From: Verrucomicrobiaceae bacterium E54
GTDB taxonomy: Bacteria; Verrucomicrobiota; Verrucomicrobiia; Verrucomicrobiales; Akkermansiaceae
Assembly: GCA_022548915.1 (NCBI GenBank)
Contig: JAKZES010000025.1
Location: 1 to 64,000, forward strand
Length of the DNA: 64,000 nt
Reading direction: 5' to 3'
Shown: piece after piece, positions 44,824 through 53,750 of the stretch
How positions within the stretch are numbered: the first letter of the stretch is position 1
How the letters are laid out: each line of letters starts with the position of its first letter
Notes under the pieces: model-generated
The model's input: only the letters and a program-made list of their open reading frames with translations
What the model was told of the DNA's origin: nothing
The model's database searches: none
Translations under genes and position numbers: made by a program

Positions 44824-47655
44824 TCACTGTCCGGCCAGTCGGCCAAAGAGTTTGCCATTGCTGGCATTGCCAGCAGAGGGAATGGTCGCCACCACGTCGT
44901 TCTTGGTCGAGTCGCCAGCGTTTTCGGAGACGTTGAAGTCGACGCCTCCGACGATACTGGTGCTGCCGGGCACGTCCACACTGGCCCAGGCATCCGAGAC
45001 TCCGAGATCGCCGCTGTGTTCCAGGCTGAGCACGGCCGGGGCGCTGTTGTCAGGCTTGAGCATGGTGAAGCTCATCTGCAGGCCGCCGCTGCCGTCTGTG
45101 GACGTCGCTGGCAGGAGTCCGGTGGCGTTCTGGTCGGGGCTGCTTGCTCCGAGCAGGAAGGCCATGCCGTCCTGGATGCCGTCGCCGTTGGCATCGCCCT
45201 CGAAGGTCACTCCGGTCACGGTGCCGCTGGTCGCCCAGGAGTTGAAGGGGTCGGAGCCGGTGGCTTCGGTGCCATCCAGAACGACCCCGGCGAATCTTCC
45301 ATTATCCGCGGAATAATTGAAGGAAATCAGGTCGTAACCGGAATCGTTGAGGAAGGAGATCTCAAGCACGTAGAATTCGTCGTTGTTCGTTCTCCTGCCG
45401 AGTTTGCCGGCATTGAGCAATTCAATATTGGATACCAATGCTTCGTTGTCGCTCATGGTGAGATCGACCTCTGGATCTGAGCGATAGGCGCCATAAATGA
45501 AGTAGATTTTCCCCGAGGCCAGGCCGGAGATGTCGATGGTGCCGGCGCCATTGTCGAAGCTGTTCATAAGCATGGTATTTGCGGTGAAGTCTGCCGGGGT
45601 TGCGAATCCAGCAGTGGTTGTCCACAGGTCCATAAAACCTTGATTCCCGAGCCCAGTGTCTGTTGTTGTGAGGTTGGAGATCCGGTTGCCGCTGCCTTGG
45701 GCATAGGTTCCGATCACGTCTGGAGTCGCGGTTTCATTGAAGAACCGGTAGTCAAGGACCGTGCCATCGCCGAAGGTGCCACTCGTGGGATTGTTGCTGT
45801 TGTCTTGGCCCGCGTAACCAGCGGCCCCATCAAACACGGATACATCGAAATCGCGACTGGAAGCAGATCCTCCAACTTGGACCAATCTGGTCTGAACGAG
45901 TGGCTCAAGGGGCAGAGTGGTGAAGGAACCCGCCTCCGACCAGTCGTCGCCGCTGGCGGCGCTTGCAAAGAAGCGGTAGCTGTAGCTGGTCCCATCGGAG
46001 AGACCGGTGATCGTGTGGCTGATGACGGTATCTTTGATTGAACCGGGGAAGGCCTGGGAGCCGCCGCCGGGAGCGCTGGTCCAGTCGCCGATCGTGGTCG
46101 CTCCCTGGTCGGCCTCGGCCCAGACCAGAGTGACATCGGCATCGGCCATGGAGAGGGTGCATTCCACGGACGCTCCGTCGATGTTCACGCTATTCGTCAC
46201 CGGTGCCCCGAGCACGGGGACGGGGAATTCAAGCGGCGTGGTGAACGTATTGGGGGCCGAAATAAAGTCCTGCCCCAGTGCTGTATTGGTGGCGTGGAGA
46301 CGCACGAAGTAGGTTGTGTTCTCCTGCAGTCCAGTCAGCGTGGAGGCAATGGCCCCTGCGGACTGGGAAGCCAGGCTGGCGGACTGGTCCCATCCGGCCG
46401 TGGTGGCACCGGGGTCGGTGGTGCCCCAATAGACAGTCAGAGTGTCGGCGGCGGCATTGACCGAACTGGAGACGTCCGCCTGATTGAACTGAACCGCCCC
46501 GATGCCGGGACGTGTGAGCCAGAAGTCGCTGCTTTCAAGGTAGCTGTTGTCGAGCACGGCACCGCCGACGATCCAGCCCATTTCCAGAAAGTTCTCGGCC
46601 CGGGCATGGAAGTGGAAGCCGTAGTCGGTGGTGAAGGGGCTTCCCAGTTCGTTGTTGCCCCAGAAGACGGAGCCCGGATTGCCTTCGATCATGTTCTCCG
46701 TCTCGTGGAACACGGCGGAACCGGGAATCCCTGCGTTGAGTGTGGCGACCGCGTTCGTGCGGGCCGTATTCATCGCGGCATTCTGATCGGAGGACTCCAG
46801 CACGATGACGGGTAGGTCGGCCGGGATGCGGGTGTCGGCACTCCGAATGTCGTAGGTGAAATCGATCAGGTTTTCCTCATACTCCGTAATGAATGCCCCT
46901 CCGTTTTCAACCACCTCATTGTAGCCCTGGATCCAGACCAATCCGCATATTTCGTAGGAGGTGGCGTTGCCGTATCTCGGGTCTTCGTCGGGATGGATCG
47001 AGTTGTTGAGGGTGCCGTCATCGAGAAGGTCGGCATCGAGGTCGTCGAGGAAGGCGCTGAAACGGTTGACGGTGTTGGTGTAGTTCGGGCCGACCACCCC
47101 GCCCCGCGCGGCCACGGCCGAGGGCGGTCTCCAATCCTCAGCCAGGGTGGTGCCACCCTTGTCGGATTTGAATAGAACGATGGGATCGGTGGTCGCATCG
47201 CCCAGGCGGATGCCCATGCCGAGCTCCGCACCGAACATGGAACCGAAATTGACTCCCACTCCGAAACCGGGGCTCAGCGGGCCGAAGCCGGTGAAATTGT
47301 CTGCCGGGTCGGTGCTTGGCGCAACGGCTTTGAGATTTCCATTGCTCGAGTCGTAGTGGACGCACCAGGCATCGGATCGTGGACTCGTCCAGCTCGAGTC
47401 GAGACTTGCCTTAAAGCTGTGCGGCATGTTCGCCAGGTAGTTGGTTGCCGCCGGCGTTCCACTGAGCAGGAACTCGAGGGTCGGGATGTTCCAGCCAGCT
47501 GTGCTGGCGTTGTCATAGGTGTATGCCTGACCCTCCATGTTGGACTGCCCGGCGAGGAGGAAGACCTTCAGCGTTTCCTGAGCAGATGCGGGCAAAGATG
47601 CCAATATCAACGAGGAAGCCAGTAGGGATAAACAGGTATTTTGTTTGGTATTCAT
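44824..47655 (-). CDS. Secreted SGNH acetylesterase with FN3-like repeats
   Basis: 943 aa. Signal peptide NTKQNTCLSLLASSLILASL. The SGNH domain (about 27-370) has FLLAGQSNMEG, FGAELGMGIRLGD, WIQGYNEV and FHFHARAENFLEMG, clearly homologous to the 40548 protein. Two FN3-like units, a beta domain (about 610-800) and a C-terminal module (SDAWASVDVPG onward, ending GKLFGRLAGQ) follow. It is likely a polysaccharide O-acetylesterase. Its base composition is more AT-rich than the 40548 gene, so the two probably did not arise by a recent local duplication. Confidence 0.85.
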   Translation of the reverse strand: MNTKQNTCLSLLASSLILASLPASAQETLKVFLLAGQSNMEGQAYTYDNASTAGWNIPTLEFLLSGTPAATNYLANMPHSFKASLDSSWTSPRSDAWCVHYDSSNGNLKAVAPSTDPADNFTGFGPLSPGFGVGVNFGSMFGAELGMGIRLGDATTDPIVLFKSDKGGTTLAEDWRPPSAVAARGGVVGPNYTNTVNRFSAFLDDLDADLLDDGTLNNSIHPDEDPRYGNATSYEICGLVWIQGYNEVVENGGAFITEYEENLIDFTYDIRSADTRIPADLPVIVLESSDQNAAMNTARTNAVATLNAGIPGSAVFHETENMIEGNPGSVFWGNNELGSPFTTDYGFHFHARAENFLEMGWIVGGAVLDNSYLESSDFWLTRPGIGAVQFNQADVSSSVNAAADTLTVYWGTTDPGATTAGWDQSASLASQSAGAIASTLTGLQENTTYFVRLHATNTALGQDFISAPNTFTTPLEFPVPVLGAPVTNSVNIDGASVECTLSMADADVTLVWAEADQGATTIGDWTSAPGGGSQAFPGSIKDTVISHTITGLSDGTSYSYRFFASAASGDDWSEAGSFTTLPLEPLVQTRLVQVGGSASSRDFDVSVFDGAAGYAGQDNSNNPTSGTFGDGTVLDYRFFNETATPDVIGTYAQGSGNRISNLTTTDTGLGNQGFMDLWTTTAGFATPADFTANTMLMNSFDNGAGTIDISGLASGKIYFIYGAYRSDPEVDLTMSDNEALVSNIELLNAGKLGRRTNNDEFYVLEISFLNDSGYDLISFNYSADNGRFAGVVLDGTEATGSDPFNSWATSGTVTGVTFEGDANGDGIQDGMAFLLGASSPDQNATGLLPATSTDGSGGLQMSFTMLKPDNSAPAVLSLEHSGDLGVSDAWASVDVPGSTSIVGGVDFNVSENAGDSTKNDVVATIPSAGNASNGKLFGRLAGQ

Positions 47656-47701
47656 CGTAGAATATTATCTGGGGCTTTCGAGTAGGACGTTCTGGGCTGG
47701 A

Positions 47702-47864
47702 TTAGAATGCGTGGATGGCGCGTGGCCTTCCCGCTTCGAGAGAGACTTCCTTTGTGTTTTCTCCGAGTCGGACAGTGACGGTTTTGTCCCTGGCTGCGGT
47801 CAAGGTCGCCTTGGCCAGTTTTCCCTCCTTCCATTCCAGATCGACGCCGATATTATTGCCAGGG
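47702..47864 (-). pseudogene. 3'-end fragment of a GH95 gene
   Basis: Encodes NIGVDLEWKEGKLAKATLTA and the following residues to RPRAIHAF, matching the final 50 residues of the intact GH95 protein at 50196 (NIGVDLKWKEGKLARATLTA ... RPRVIRTF). The upstream end of the fragment coincides with the start of the 59-bp repeat at 47865, as if the repeat or a recombination there removed the rest of the gene. Confidence 0.9.
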
Positions 47865-47923
47865 AATCGCTTTTTCAGGGGCCGGCTGATGGAGCCCCGG
47901 CGGCCGGGGTTGGAGGGGGTTGA
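47865..47923. repeat. 59-bp repeat with GC-rich palindrome, copy 1
   Basis: Matches 50003-50061 at 58 of 59 positions. It contains CCCCGGC-G-GCCGGGG. It joins the GH95 fragment to a short ORF. Confidence 0.92.
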
Positions 47924-47927
47924 AAAC

Positions 47928-48134
47928 ATGGTCGACGAGGTCCTGAGGCGCACCCCGCCCGACGACGACCCCCTTCTCTCATCCCGCCGCCCCGAGAACC
48001 GCCAACTCCCCCTCGCCGGCTCCGCGTTCCACCGCGCCTGGATCGCACGGGTGCACGGTCATGAGGAGGCGTGGATGGGAGAATGGGAGACGTTCCTCAC
48101 CCGGTGGCTGGACAGGGCATCGTCCACCGACTGA
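47928..48134 (+). CDS. Small hypothetical protein (68 aa), possibly a remnant
   Basis: MVDEVLRRTPPDDDPLLSSR opens a compact, acidic and aromatic sequence (LPLAGSAFHRAWIARVHGHE, WETFLTRWLDR) with normal-looking codon use. It starts four bases after the 59-bp repeat. I do not recognise it. It could be a small helical protein, or a tail of a larger gene cut by the rearrangement that left the GH95 fragment. Confidence 0.35.
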   Translation: MVDEVLRRTPPDDDPLLSSRRPENRQLPLAGSAFHRAWIARVHGHEEAWMGEWETFLTRWLDRASSTD

Positions 48135-48197
48135 AGACGACCAGTCCGCACCCCGGTATCGCTCGTTCCGTATGGTTTCCACCCGGAACCCCCAGGC

Positions 48198-49838
48198 TCA
48201 ACGTTCCCAGTTATTTTCGATCACCTCGCGGATGCCCTCTTGATCGGCATCGGTATCTCCGAGGTCCTTTCTCAACCGCTTCAACTCCGCCTTCAGTCGC
48301 GCCACCACGCCGGCATATTCCGGATCGTCGTAGCGGTTGTGCATCTCGTGCGGGTCTCCCACGAGATCGTAGAGTTCCCAACCCGCCGGAGTGTCCTTCC
48401 AGAACCGGTTCCCGTCCTTCCCCTCGACCGGCTTCCCGGCATGGATGCCGGTGTAGTCCTTGCCGTAGTAGAAGATGAGCTTGTGGCGCTTGGTCCGAAT
48501 CCCGAAGTGGGCCGGATTGTTGTGACCGTGCGCCATGTGCATCCAGTAGCGGTAATAAATCGCCTGTCGCCAGTCGGCCGGCGCCTCGTCGCCGTCCAGC
48601 GCCTTCAAGAAGCTCCGGCCCTGCATGTCTTCGGGCACCTTCGCTCCGGCGGCTTCGAGAAGGGTCGGTGCGAAGTCCACGTTGTTGAGGAGCCAGTCGC
48701 AGCGGCTGCCCGGCTTCATCCCCGGCGCGCGGATGATCAGCGGCAGCCGGATCGACTCTTCGAGCATCCAGCGTTTGTCGATGTAGTCATGCTCGCCCAG
48801 CATCATCCCCTGGTCGCTCGTGTAGAGGATGACCGTGTTGTCCATCAGGCTCTCGCGCTCGAGATAATCGAGAAGCCGCTGGAGGTTGTCGTCGATCCCT
48901 TTGACGCATCGCAGGTATTCCTTCAGATAGAGCTGGTAGGTCCAGCTCGTGAGCTCGCGATCCGTCAGGTCATCGCGGCCCGTCAGCGTCCGGATCTTCT
49001 GGCGATAGTAGCGGGCCAGATTGCGCTTCGTCTTCTGCGGCGAGACGGTCGAGCCGATCACCCCGACCAGCGAGTCGTTGTCGCCGCGGGTCGCGACCGA
49101 ACCGAAGTCCGGGCCCGGCTGGTCGTGAAGGTTCGGAGGCTCGGGGATGGTCGCGTCCTCGAGGTATCCCTCGTAGCGCGGGGCGTACACGAACATGTCG
49201 TGGGGCGCCTTGAAGTGATGCATGAGGAAGAACGGCCGGTGCGGATCCCGCCGGTCCAGCCAGTCGAGACTCATGTCCGTGAGCACGTCGGACGAATGCC
49301 CCTTGGTCTCGATCACTTCGATCTCCCGGGTCATGGTGCTGTCGAAACGGACGCGCCGTTTCCGTCCGCCCTCGCTGACGTGCAGGAGCGGGTTCATGTA
49401 GGTGCCCTGGCCGGCAATCACCGCGAAATAGTCGAAGAACTCCGGAGAATCCTTGAGATGCCACTTGCCGATGACCGCGGTCTGGTAGCCGGCCTCGCTC
49501 ATCCGCTTCGAGAGCTCATGGCGGCGGCCGGGCAGGCGGTCGTAGAGGTCGCGCACGCCGTTGACGTGGGAATACTGCCCGGTCATCACGCTCGCCCGGC
49601 TCGGAGTGCAGATCGAGTTCGAACAGAACACGTTTTCGAAGACCATTCCTTCCCCCGCCAGCTTGTCGAGGGCGGGAGTCGGGTTCAGCGGGGCAAGCCG
49701 CGAACCGTAACATCCCATGGCTTGATAGCTGTGGTCATCCGACATGATGAACAAGATGTTCGGCCGGGCGGGAACGGCAGCTGCCGGGGAGGCCAGCAGC
49801 ATGACGCAAAGGGTCTGGATGATGGTGGATCTTCTCAT
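48198..49838 (-). CDS. S1-family sulfatase
   Basis: 546 aa. Signal peptide RRSTIIQTLCVMLLASPAAA. The alkaline-phosphatase fold shows NILFIMSDDHSYQAMG (metal-binding Asp34/Asp35), the formylglycine motif CTPSR (Cys77) needing maturation by a sulfatase-modifying enzyme, GKWHLKD, and ILYTSDQGMMLGEH. It should remove sulfate esters from a sulfated polysaccharide in the periplasm. No maturase gene is in the window. It is flanked on both sides by repeats (47865-47923 and 50003-50061), so it may have moved as a unit between them. Confidence 0.93.
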   Translation of the reverse strand: MRRSTIIQTLCVMLLASPAAAVPARPNILFIMSDDHSYQAMGCYGSRLAPLNPTPALDKLAGEGMVFENVFCSNSICTPSRASVMTGQYSHVNGVRDLYDRLPGRRHELSKRMSEAGYQTAVIGKWHLKDSPEFFDYFAVIAGQGTYMNPLLHVSEGGRKRRVRFDSTMTREIEVIETKGHSSDVLTDMSLDWLDRRDPHRPFFLMHHFKAPHDMFVYAPRYEGYLEDATIPEPPNLHDQPGPDFGSVATRGDNDSLVGVIGSTVSPQKTKRNLARYYRQKIRTLTGRDDLTDRELTSWTYQLYLKEYLRCVKGIDDNLQRLLDYLERESLMDNTVILYTSDQGMMLGEHDYIDKRWMLEESIRLPLIIRAPGMKPGSRCDWLLNNVDFAPTLLEAAGAKVPEDMQGRSFLKALDGDEAPADWRQAIYYRYWMHMAHGHNNPAHFGIRTKRHKLIFYYGKDYTGIHAGKPVEGKDGNRFWKDTPAGWELYDLVGDPHEMHNRYDDPEYAGVVARLKAELKRLRKDLGDTDADQEGIREVIENNWER

Positions 49839-50195
49839 GGTTCCGGGGTCGGACCGCTCCCCTCGGGCGGAAGAACCGCCGGATTGAACGGGTTCCGAAG
49901 AAGCGATGTCTTGGATGGCGAAGCAAGGCCGGCATCATCGCCGGCACTCCAATGGGCGAGGAAATGGTCGGCTTGGCATGGATCGTTCAGGAATTGCTAG
50001 GCAATCGCTTTTTCAGGGGCCGGCTGATGGAGCCCCGGCTGCCGGGGTTGGAGGGGGTTGAGCCCGGCGCCGGCGAAGCCCTGACGCGATCCCAGGCCAG
50101 TGCGTCGTCATTGAGCCTTTGACGGGGCCTTTGAATAACGGGTTCTTATTGTAGGATTGTATTTGTTTGGTTTTGGTGAATGATTTTCGACCGTA
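49839..50195. other. Intergenic with REP-like palindrome, no gene
   Basis: 357 bases between the sulfatase and GH95 genes. A GCCGGC-ATCATC-GCCGGC hairpin lies near 49934-49951 and the 59-bp repeat at 50003-50061. No coding sequence is recognised. Confidence 0.6.
50003..50061. repeat. 59-bp repeat with GC-rich palindrome, copy 2
   Basis: Partner of 47865-47923, differing at one central base (CCCCGGC-T-GCCGGGG). The two copies are in the same orientation, 2.1 kb apart, and bracket the sulfatase gene. Confidence 0.92.
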
Positions 50196-52535
50196 TCAGA
50201 ACGTGCGGATCACCCGGGGCCTTGCTGCTTTGAGAGCAATTTCTCTGGTATGTTCTCCGAGCCGGACGGTGACGGTTTTGTCTCTGGCTGCGGTCAGGGT
50301 CGCCCTGGCCAGTTTTCCCTCCTTCCATTTCAGATCGACGCCGATATTGCCGCGCGCCCTGAGGCCCTTGATGGAGCCTTCTTTCCAGGAGGCGGGCAGG
50401 GCGGGAAGTAGGTGGATTTCCGAAGTATGACTCTGAAGAAGCATTTCGGCGACCCCCGAAGCAAATCCAAAATTGCCATCGATTTGAAAGGGCGGGTGCG
50501 CATCGAAAAGATTGGGATAGGTGCCGCCTCCTCCCAGGGCATGGCCACCTTCGATCGCCGGACGCAGCTTGTTTTGAATCAGCATCATGGCATGGTCCCC
50601 ATTCTGGAGACGTGCCCAGAAATTGATTTTCCAACCCATGGCCCAGCCTGTGCCGTCATCGCCCCGGTGGGCCAATGTGACCTTGCAGGCCTCAAAGAGG
50701 TCGGGAGTGCCGTAGCGGGTGATCTCATTGCCGGGATGTAAGGCCCAGAGGTGGGAGACATGCCGGTGTTTGTTATTGGGATCGTCCCGGTCTTCCAGCC
50801 ACTCCTGCAGCTGACCGTATTGCCCGATCTTGTTTGGTGCGATGCGCGCGGCGGTTTCCCGGAGCTTCCGGCGGAATTCCGGATCGACTTCCAGAATCCC
50901 GGAAGCCTTTGCGGTGTTTCTCATCAGGCTGCGGATAATCTGATGATCCATTGTTGGTCCTGCGACCAGTCCACCTTGTTCCGGTGAGTTGGACGGGGTG
51001 CTGATAAGGTATTTCTCCGGAGATCGCGGATCTTCGATCAGGTGATCCAGGAAGAATTCACAGGCACCCTTCAATACAGGATAAGCGCGCTCCCGAAGAA
51101 ACGATTCGTCCTCGGTGTAGACGTAACGGAGCCAGAGGTGCTGGCACAGCCAGGCTCCTCCGGTCGGCCAGATTCCGTGATTCGATGCATTGATCGGAGC
51201 GGCCCCGCGCCATAGATCGGTGTTGTGGTGCATGACCCATCCATCGGCTCCGTAGTGTTCCTTCGCAACTTTTCGTCCGGACTCGGCGACCTCTTCGATC
51301 AGTTTGAGCAGGGGTTCATGGCATTCGGATAAACTGCAGATTTCCGCCAACCAGTAGTTCATCTCGGTGTTGATGTTGCAGGTGTATTTCGACTCCCATG
51401 CAGGGTTCAGGCTGTCGTTCCAGATCCCCTGGAGGTTGGCCGGCTGTGATCCGGGGCGACTGCTCGACATCAGAAGATAGCGACCATAGTGATAGCCTAG
51501 CGCGATGAGCGCCGGATCCTTCTCCGGCGTTTTCTGAAATTCTTCGAGTCGCTGCGGCATCGCTAGGCCGGAGTTTTCTCCCTCCCCGAGATTGATCTCC
51601 GAGCGCCCATACAAGGCAGACACATCCTTCACATGCCTCTTGTGCATGGCCTTGTAGTCCCGCTTTAGCACCTGATTCAGCATGGTCTCGCATCGTTCCT
51701 CCGGATCCGCGCCAACCGTTTTGTAATCGATGAAACTGGTGGCCGCCACCAGTCGGATGATCACTTCGTTGGCATTGCGAACCGTGACCGACTTCTCGCC
51801 GGTTTCCATGGTGCCGCCTTTCGCTTCAACCGAGGAGATGGAGTGAAACGTCAATACCGCCTCGCGATCCGAGTTCAGTTTTGGGGTCGATTTCCCGGAA
51901 AGGTGCACCTGTCCGTCAATGGCTTTCACCTGGTGGACCGGGTGGGGGCTGTCCTGCGTCAATTCCATGGAAATTTTGCCCGGCTTGTCGGCTGTGTAGC
52001 GAATCACCAGCACCTTGTCGGGTGCGCTGGAGAAGCACTCGCGCTGGTAGCGCACGCCATCCGCCTCGTAGCGGACCGTCGCGGTTGCGGTGGGCAGATC
52101 GAGAAAGCGTTGATAGTTTTCGACGGTGCCGTGGTCCGGCATGCGGACCTTGAGGTTGCCAAAGGCCAGATAGGCCTCCTGACGGAGCGGGATGCTCATG
52201 AATTTCTGCATCGCGAGCGTCTCGGCTTCCTTCTGCTTCCCTTCGAAGATCAGCTGGCGAATCGCGTTTAGATGTTCAACGGCACCCTTGTTCGAGTAGT
52301 CGTGCGGATGTCCCGACCACAGGGTGTCCTCGTTGAACTGGTAACGATCCTCCAGGATGCGCCCGAAGACCATCGCCCCAAGTGTGCCGTTGCCCAGGGG
52401 GAGCGCTTCCTGCCACTTCTCCGCAGGCCGGTCGAAGAGAATGGTATGCGAAGGATCCGCCTGAACCTGCGCGTGGCTCCAGAGCAGGCCCAATATCAAA
52501 AATATTCGAATGGTAGCCAAAATCCTTGCCGTCAT
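50196..52535 (-). CDS. GH95 alpha-L-fucosidase/galactosidase
   Basis: 779 aa. Signal peptide TARILATIRIFLILGLLW. The N-terminal beta domain starts LFDRPAEKWQEALPLGNGTLGAMVFG, followed by the (alpha/alpha)6 barrel. Family residues are visible: the Asn-x-Asn pair in CNINTEMNYWLAE, the acid Glu in PSNSPEQGG and the Asp in FQIDGNFGFASG. GH95 enzymes release terminal alpha-1,2-L-fucose or alpha-L-galactose by inversion. The start overlaps the Gfo/Idh/MocA stop by four bases (52532-52535). It is the last gene of a five-gene minus-strand operon. A fragment of a paralogue lies at 47702-47864. Confidence 0.93.
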   Translation of the reverse strand: MTARILATIRIFLILGLLWSHAQVQADPSHTILFDRPAEKWQEALPLGNGTLGAMVFGRILEDRYQFNEDTLWSGHPHDYSNKGAVEHLNAIRQLIFEGKQKEAETLAMQKFMSIPLRQEAYLAFGNLKVRMPDHGTVENYQRFLDLPTATATVRYEADGVRYQRECFSSAPDKVLVIRYTADKPGKISMELTQDSPHPVHQVKAIDGQVHLSGKSTPKLNSDREAVLTFHSISSVEAKGGTMETGEKSVTVRNANEVIIRLVAATSFIDYKTVGADPEERCETMLNQVLKRDYKAMHKRHVKDVSALYGRSEINLGEGENSGLAMPQRLEEFQKTPEKDPALIALGYHYGRYLLMSSSRPGSQPANLQGIWNDSLNPAWESKYTCNINTEMNYWLAEICSLSECHEPLLKLIEEVAESGRKVAKEHYGADGWVMHHNTDLWRGAAPINASNHGIWPTGGAWLCQHLWLRYVYTEDESFLRERAYPVLKGACEFFLDHLIEDPRSPEKYLISTPSNSPEQGGLVAGPTMDHQIIRSLMRNTAKASGILEVDPEFRRKLRETAARIAPNKIGQYGQLQEWLEDRDDPNNKHRHVSHLWALHPGNEITRYGTPDLFEACKVTLAHRGDDGTGWAMGWKINFWARLQNGDHAMMLIQNKLRPAIEGGHALGGGGTYPNLFDAHPPFQIDGNFGFASGVAEMLLQSHTSEIHLLPALPASWKEGSIKGLRARGNIGVDLKWKEGKLARATLTAARDKTVTVRLGEHTREIALKAARPRVIRTF

Positions 52536-53749
52536 GTTTTCAATCCCTTCAGGTCGACTTCCAGTTTCTTGTTTTCTTGTAGCAGTTGTTCCATGGTCAA
52601 GTCGATACCCCGTTCGGCGGCCTCGCGACCGAGGATGCAGGTCAGGCAACCGTCGATGGCGCGAGGCACGGTCTCGTTGCTGAAAATTCCCTCAGTGATC
52701 TGACGGTGGAAGGTCGCTATGTTGCGGTTGGCACCATCCCGGTAGAGATTGGTGACTTTGCCGCCCTTGAACCTCAACTCACCCGGACCGTGAAGAAAAG
52801 ACTCGTTGCCGTAATTGATTTGGCAGTGTGCTTTCGCACTCTGTACGATGACTTTGATGTCTCCCCTGACGAGGTTTTTCAGACCCTGGCCAAAGTGATT
52901 GTGGACTGCCCCACTGGCGTAGCGATAGACCACCGAGCAGACGTCATGCGAGTCGCCATTAGGATTCGGACGTGCAACCTGAGAGGCACCACAGGCCGAG
53001 ACCGGACGTTCACCGATCGCCCAGAGCGCGGCATCGATCGCGTGAATGTCGAAATTGCCGATGTAATCGCAGCCCAAGGCAATGTCATTGGTCCAGATCA
53101 GATCCTGCAGGCGGCTTTCGAGGTTGGGGCCGCGCGGTGGGTCGTTGAAGCCGGCGCAGATTCCGTATGACTGCAAATGAACGATGGGACCGAAGGCAGG
53201 GTCTTTAATTCGGCGGACTACTTCGATGTTTATCGGATCCGTCGGTATTTGGTAGTCGATCAAAAAGACTTTCTTTTGGCGGGACGCCTGCTGGGCACTC
53301 GCTTCGATGGAGAGGCAACCAGGGACATCCACGGCGACCGGCTTGGCCATGTAAACATGCAAGCCGGCGTTCACGGCCTCGGCGGCCTGCTCCGGGAAGA
53401 AGTAGGGCGGCACTTCCAGGACGATGGCGTCCACTCCGCTTTCGATGACCTTCCGGTATCCGGAAAGACCCGAAAAGCAGCGTGTATGATCGACGCTCAA
53501 CTCAGATCCCGCCTTATCGGCAACCGCTTGAAAGTAGTCCGTCACGGCATGGAACTGGTAGCCGCCATGCGCCTGGAATAACCGGGCAATCCATAACCCA
53601 CGTCCCCCACAACCGACGAGGCCGATCTTGATCTTCCGATGGGCTTTTGTCATGTTCTGCGTGTTTCCCACCAGTGGTAGCATGGCGGACGCGCCAGCCG
53701 CACCCTTGATGAACCTTCTTCTGGAGATATCCAGTTTATATGGTTTCAT
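52532..53749 (-). CDS. Gfo/Idh/MocA-family oxidoreductase with Tat signal
   Basis: 405 aa. A twin-arginine signal (SRRRFIKGAAGASAMLPLVG) sends it folded across the membrane. The Rossmann motif GLVGCGGRGLWIA is near residue 43. The usual EKP motif is AKP here (HVYMAKPVAVD), keeping the lysine. Such proteins oxidise, or in some cases cleave, sugars with tightly bound NAD(P). Its place between DUF6288 and GH95, with one base to the former and ATGA overlap with the latter, implies a joint role in glycan processing; the substrate is not evident. Confidence 0.9.
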   Translation of the reverse strand: MKPYKLDISRRRFIKGAAGASAMLPLVGNTQNMTKAHRKIKIGLVGCGGRGLWIARLFQAHGGYQFHAVTDYFQAVADKAGSELSVDHTRCFSGLSGYRKVIESGVDAIVLEVPPYFFPEQAAEAVNAGLHVYMAKPVAVDVPGCLSIEASAQQASRQKKVFLIDYQIPTDPINIEVVRRIKDPAFGPIVHLQSYGICAGFNDPPRGPNLESRLQDLIWTNDIALGCDYIGNFDIHAIDAALWAIGERPVSACGASQVARPNPNGDSHDVCSVVYRYASGAVHNHFGQGLKNLVRGDIKVIVQSAKAHCQINYGNESFLHGPGELRFKGGKVTNLYRDGANRNIATFHRQITEGIFSNETVPRAIDGCLTCILGREAAERGIDLTMEQLLQENKKLEVDLKGLKT

Positions 53750-53750
53750 A

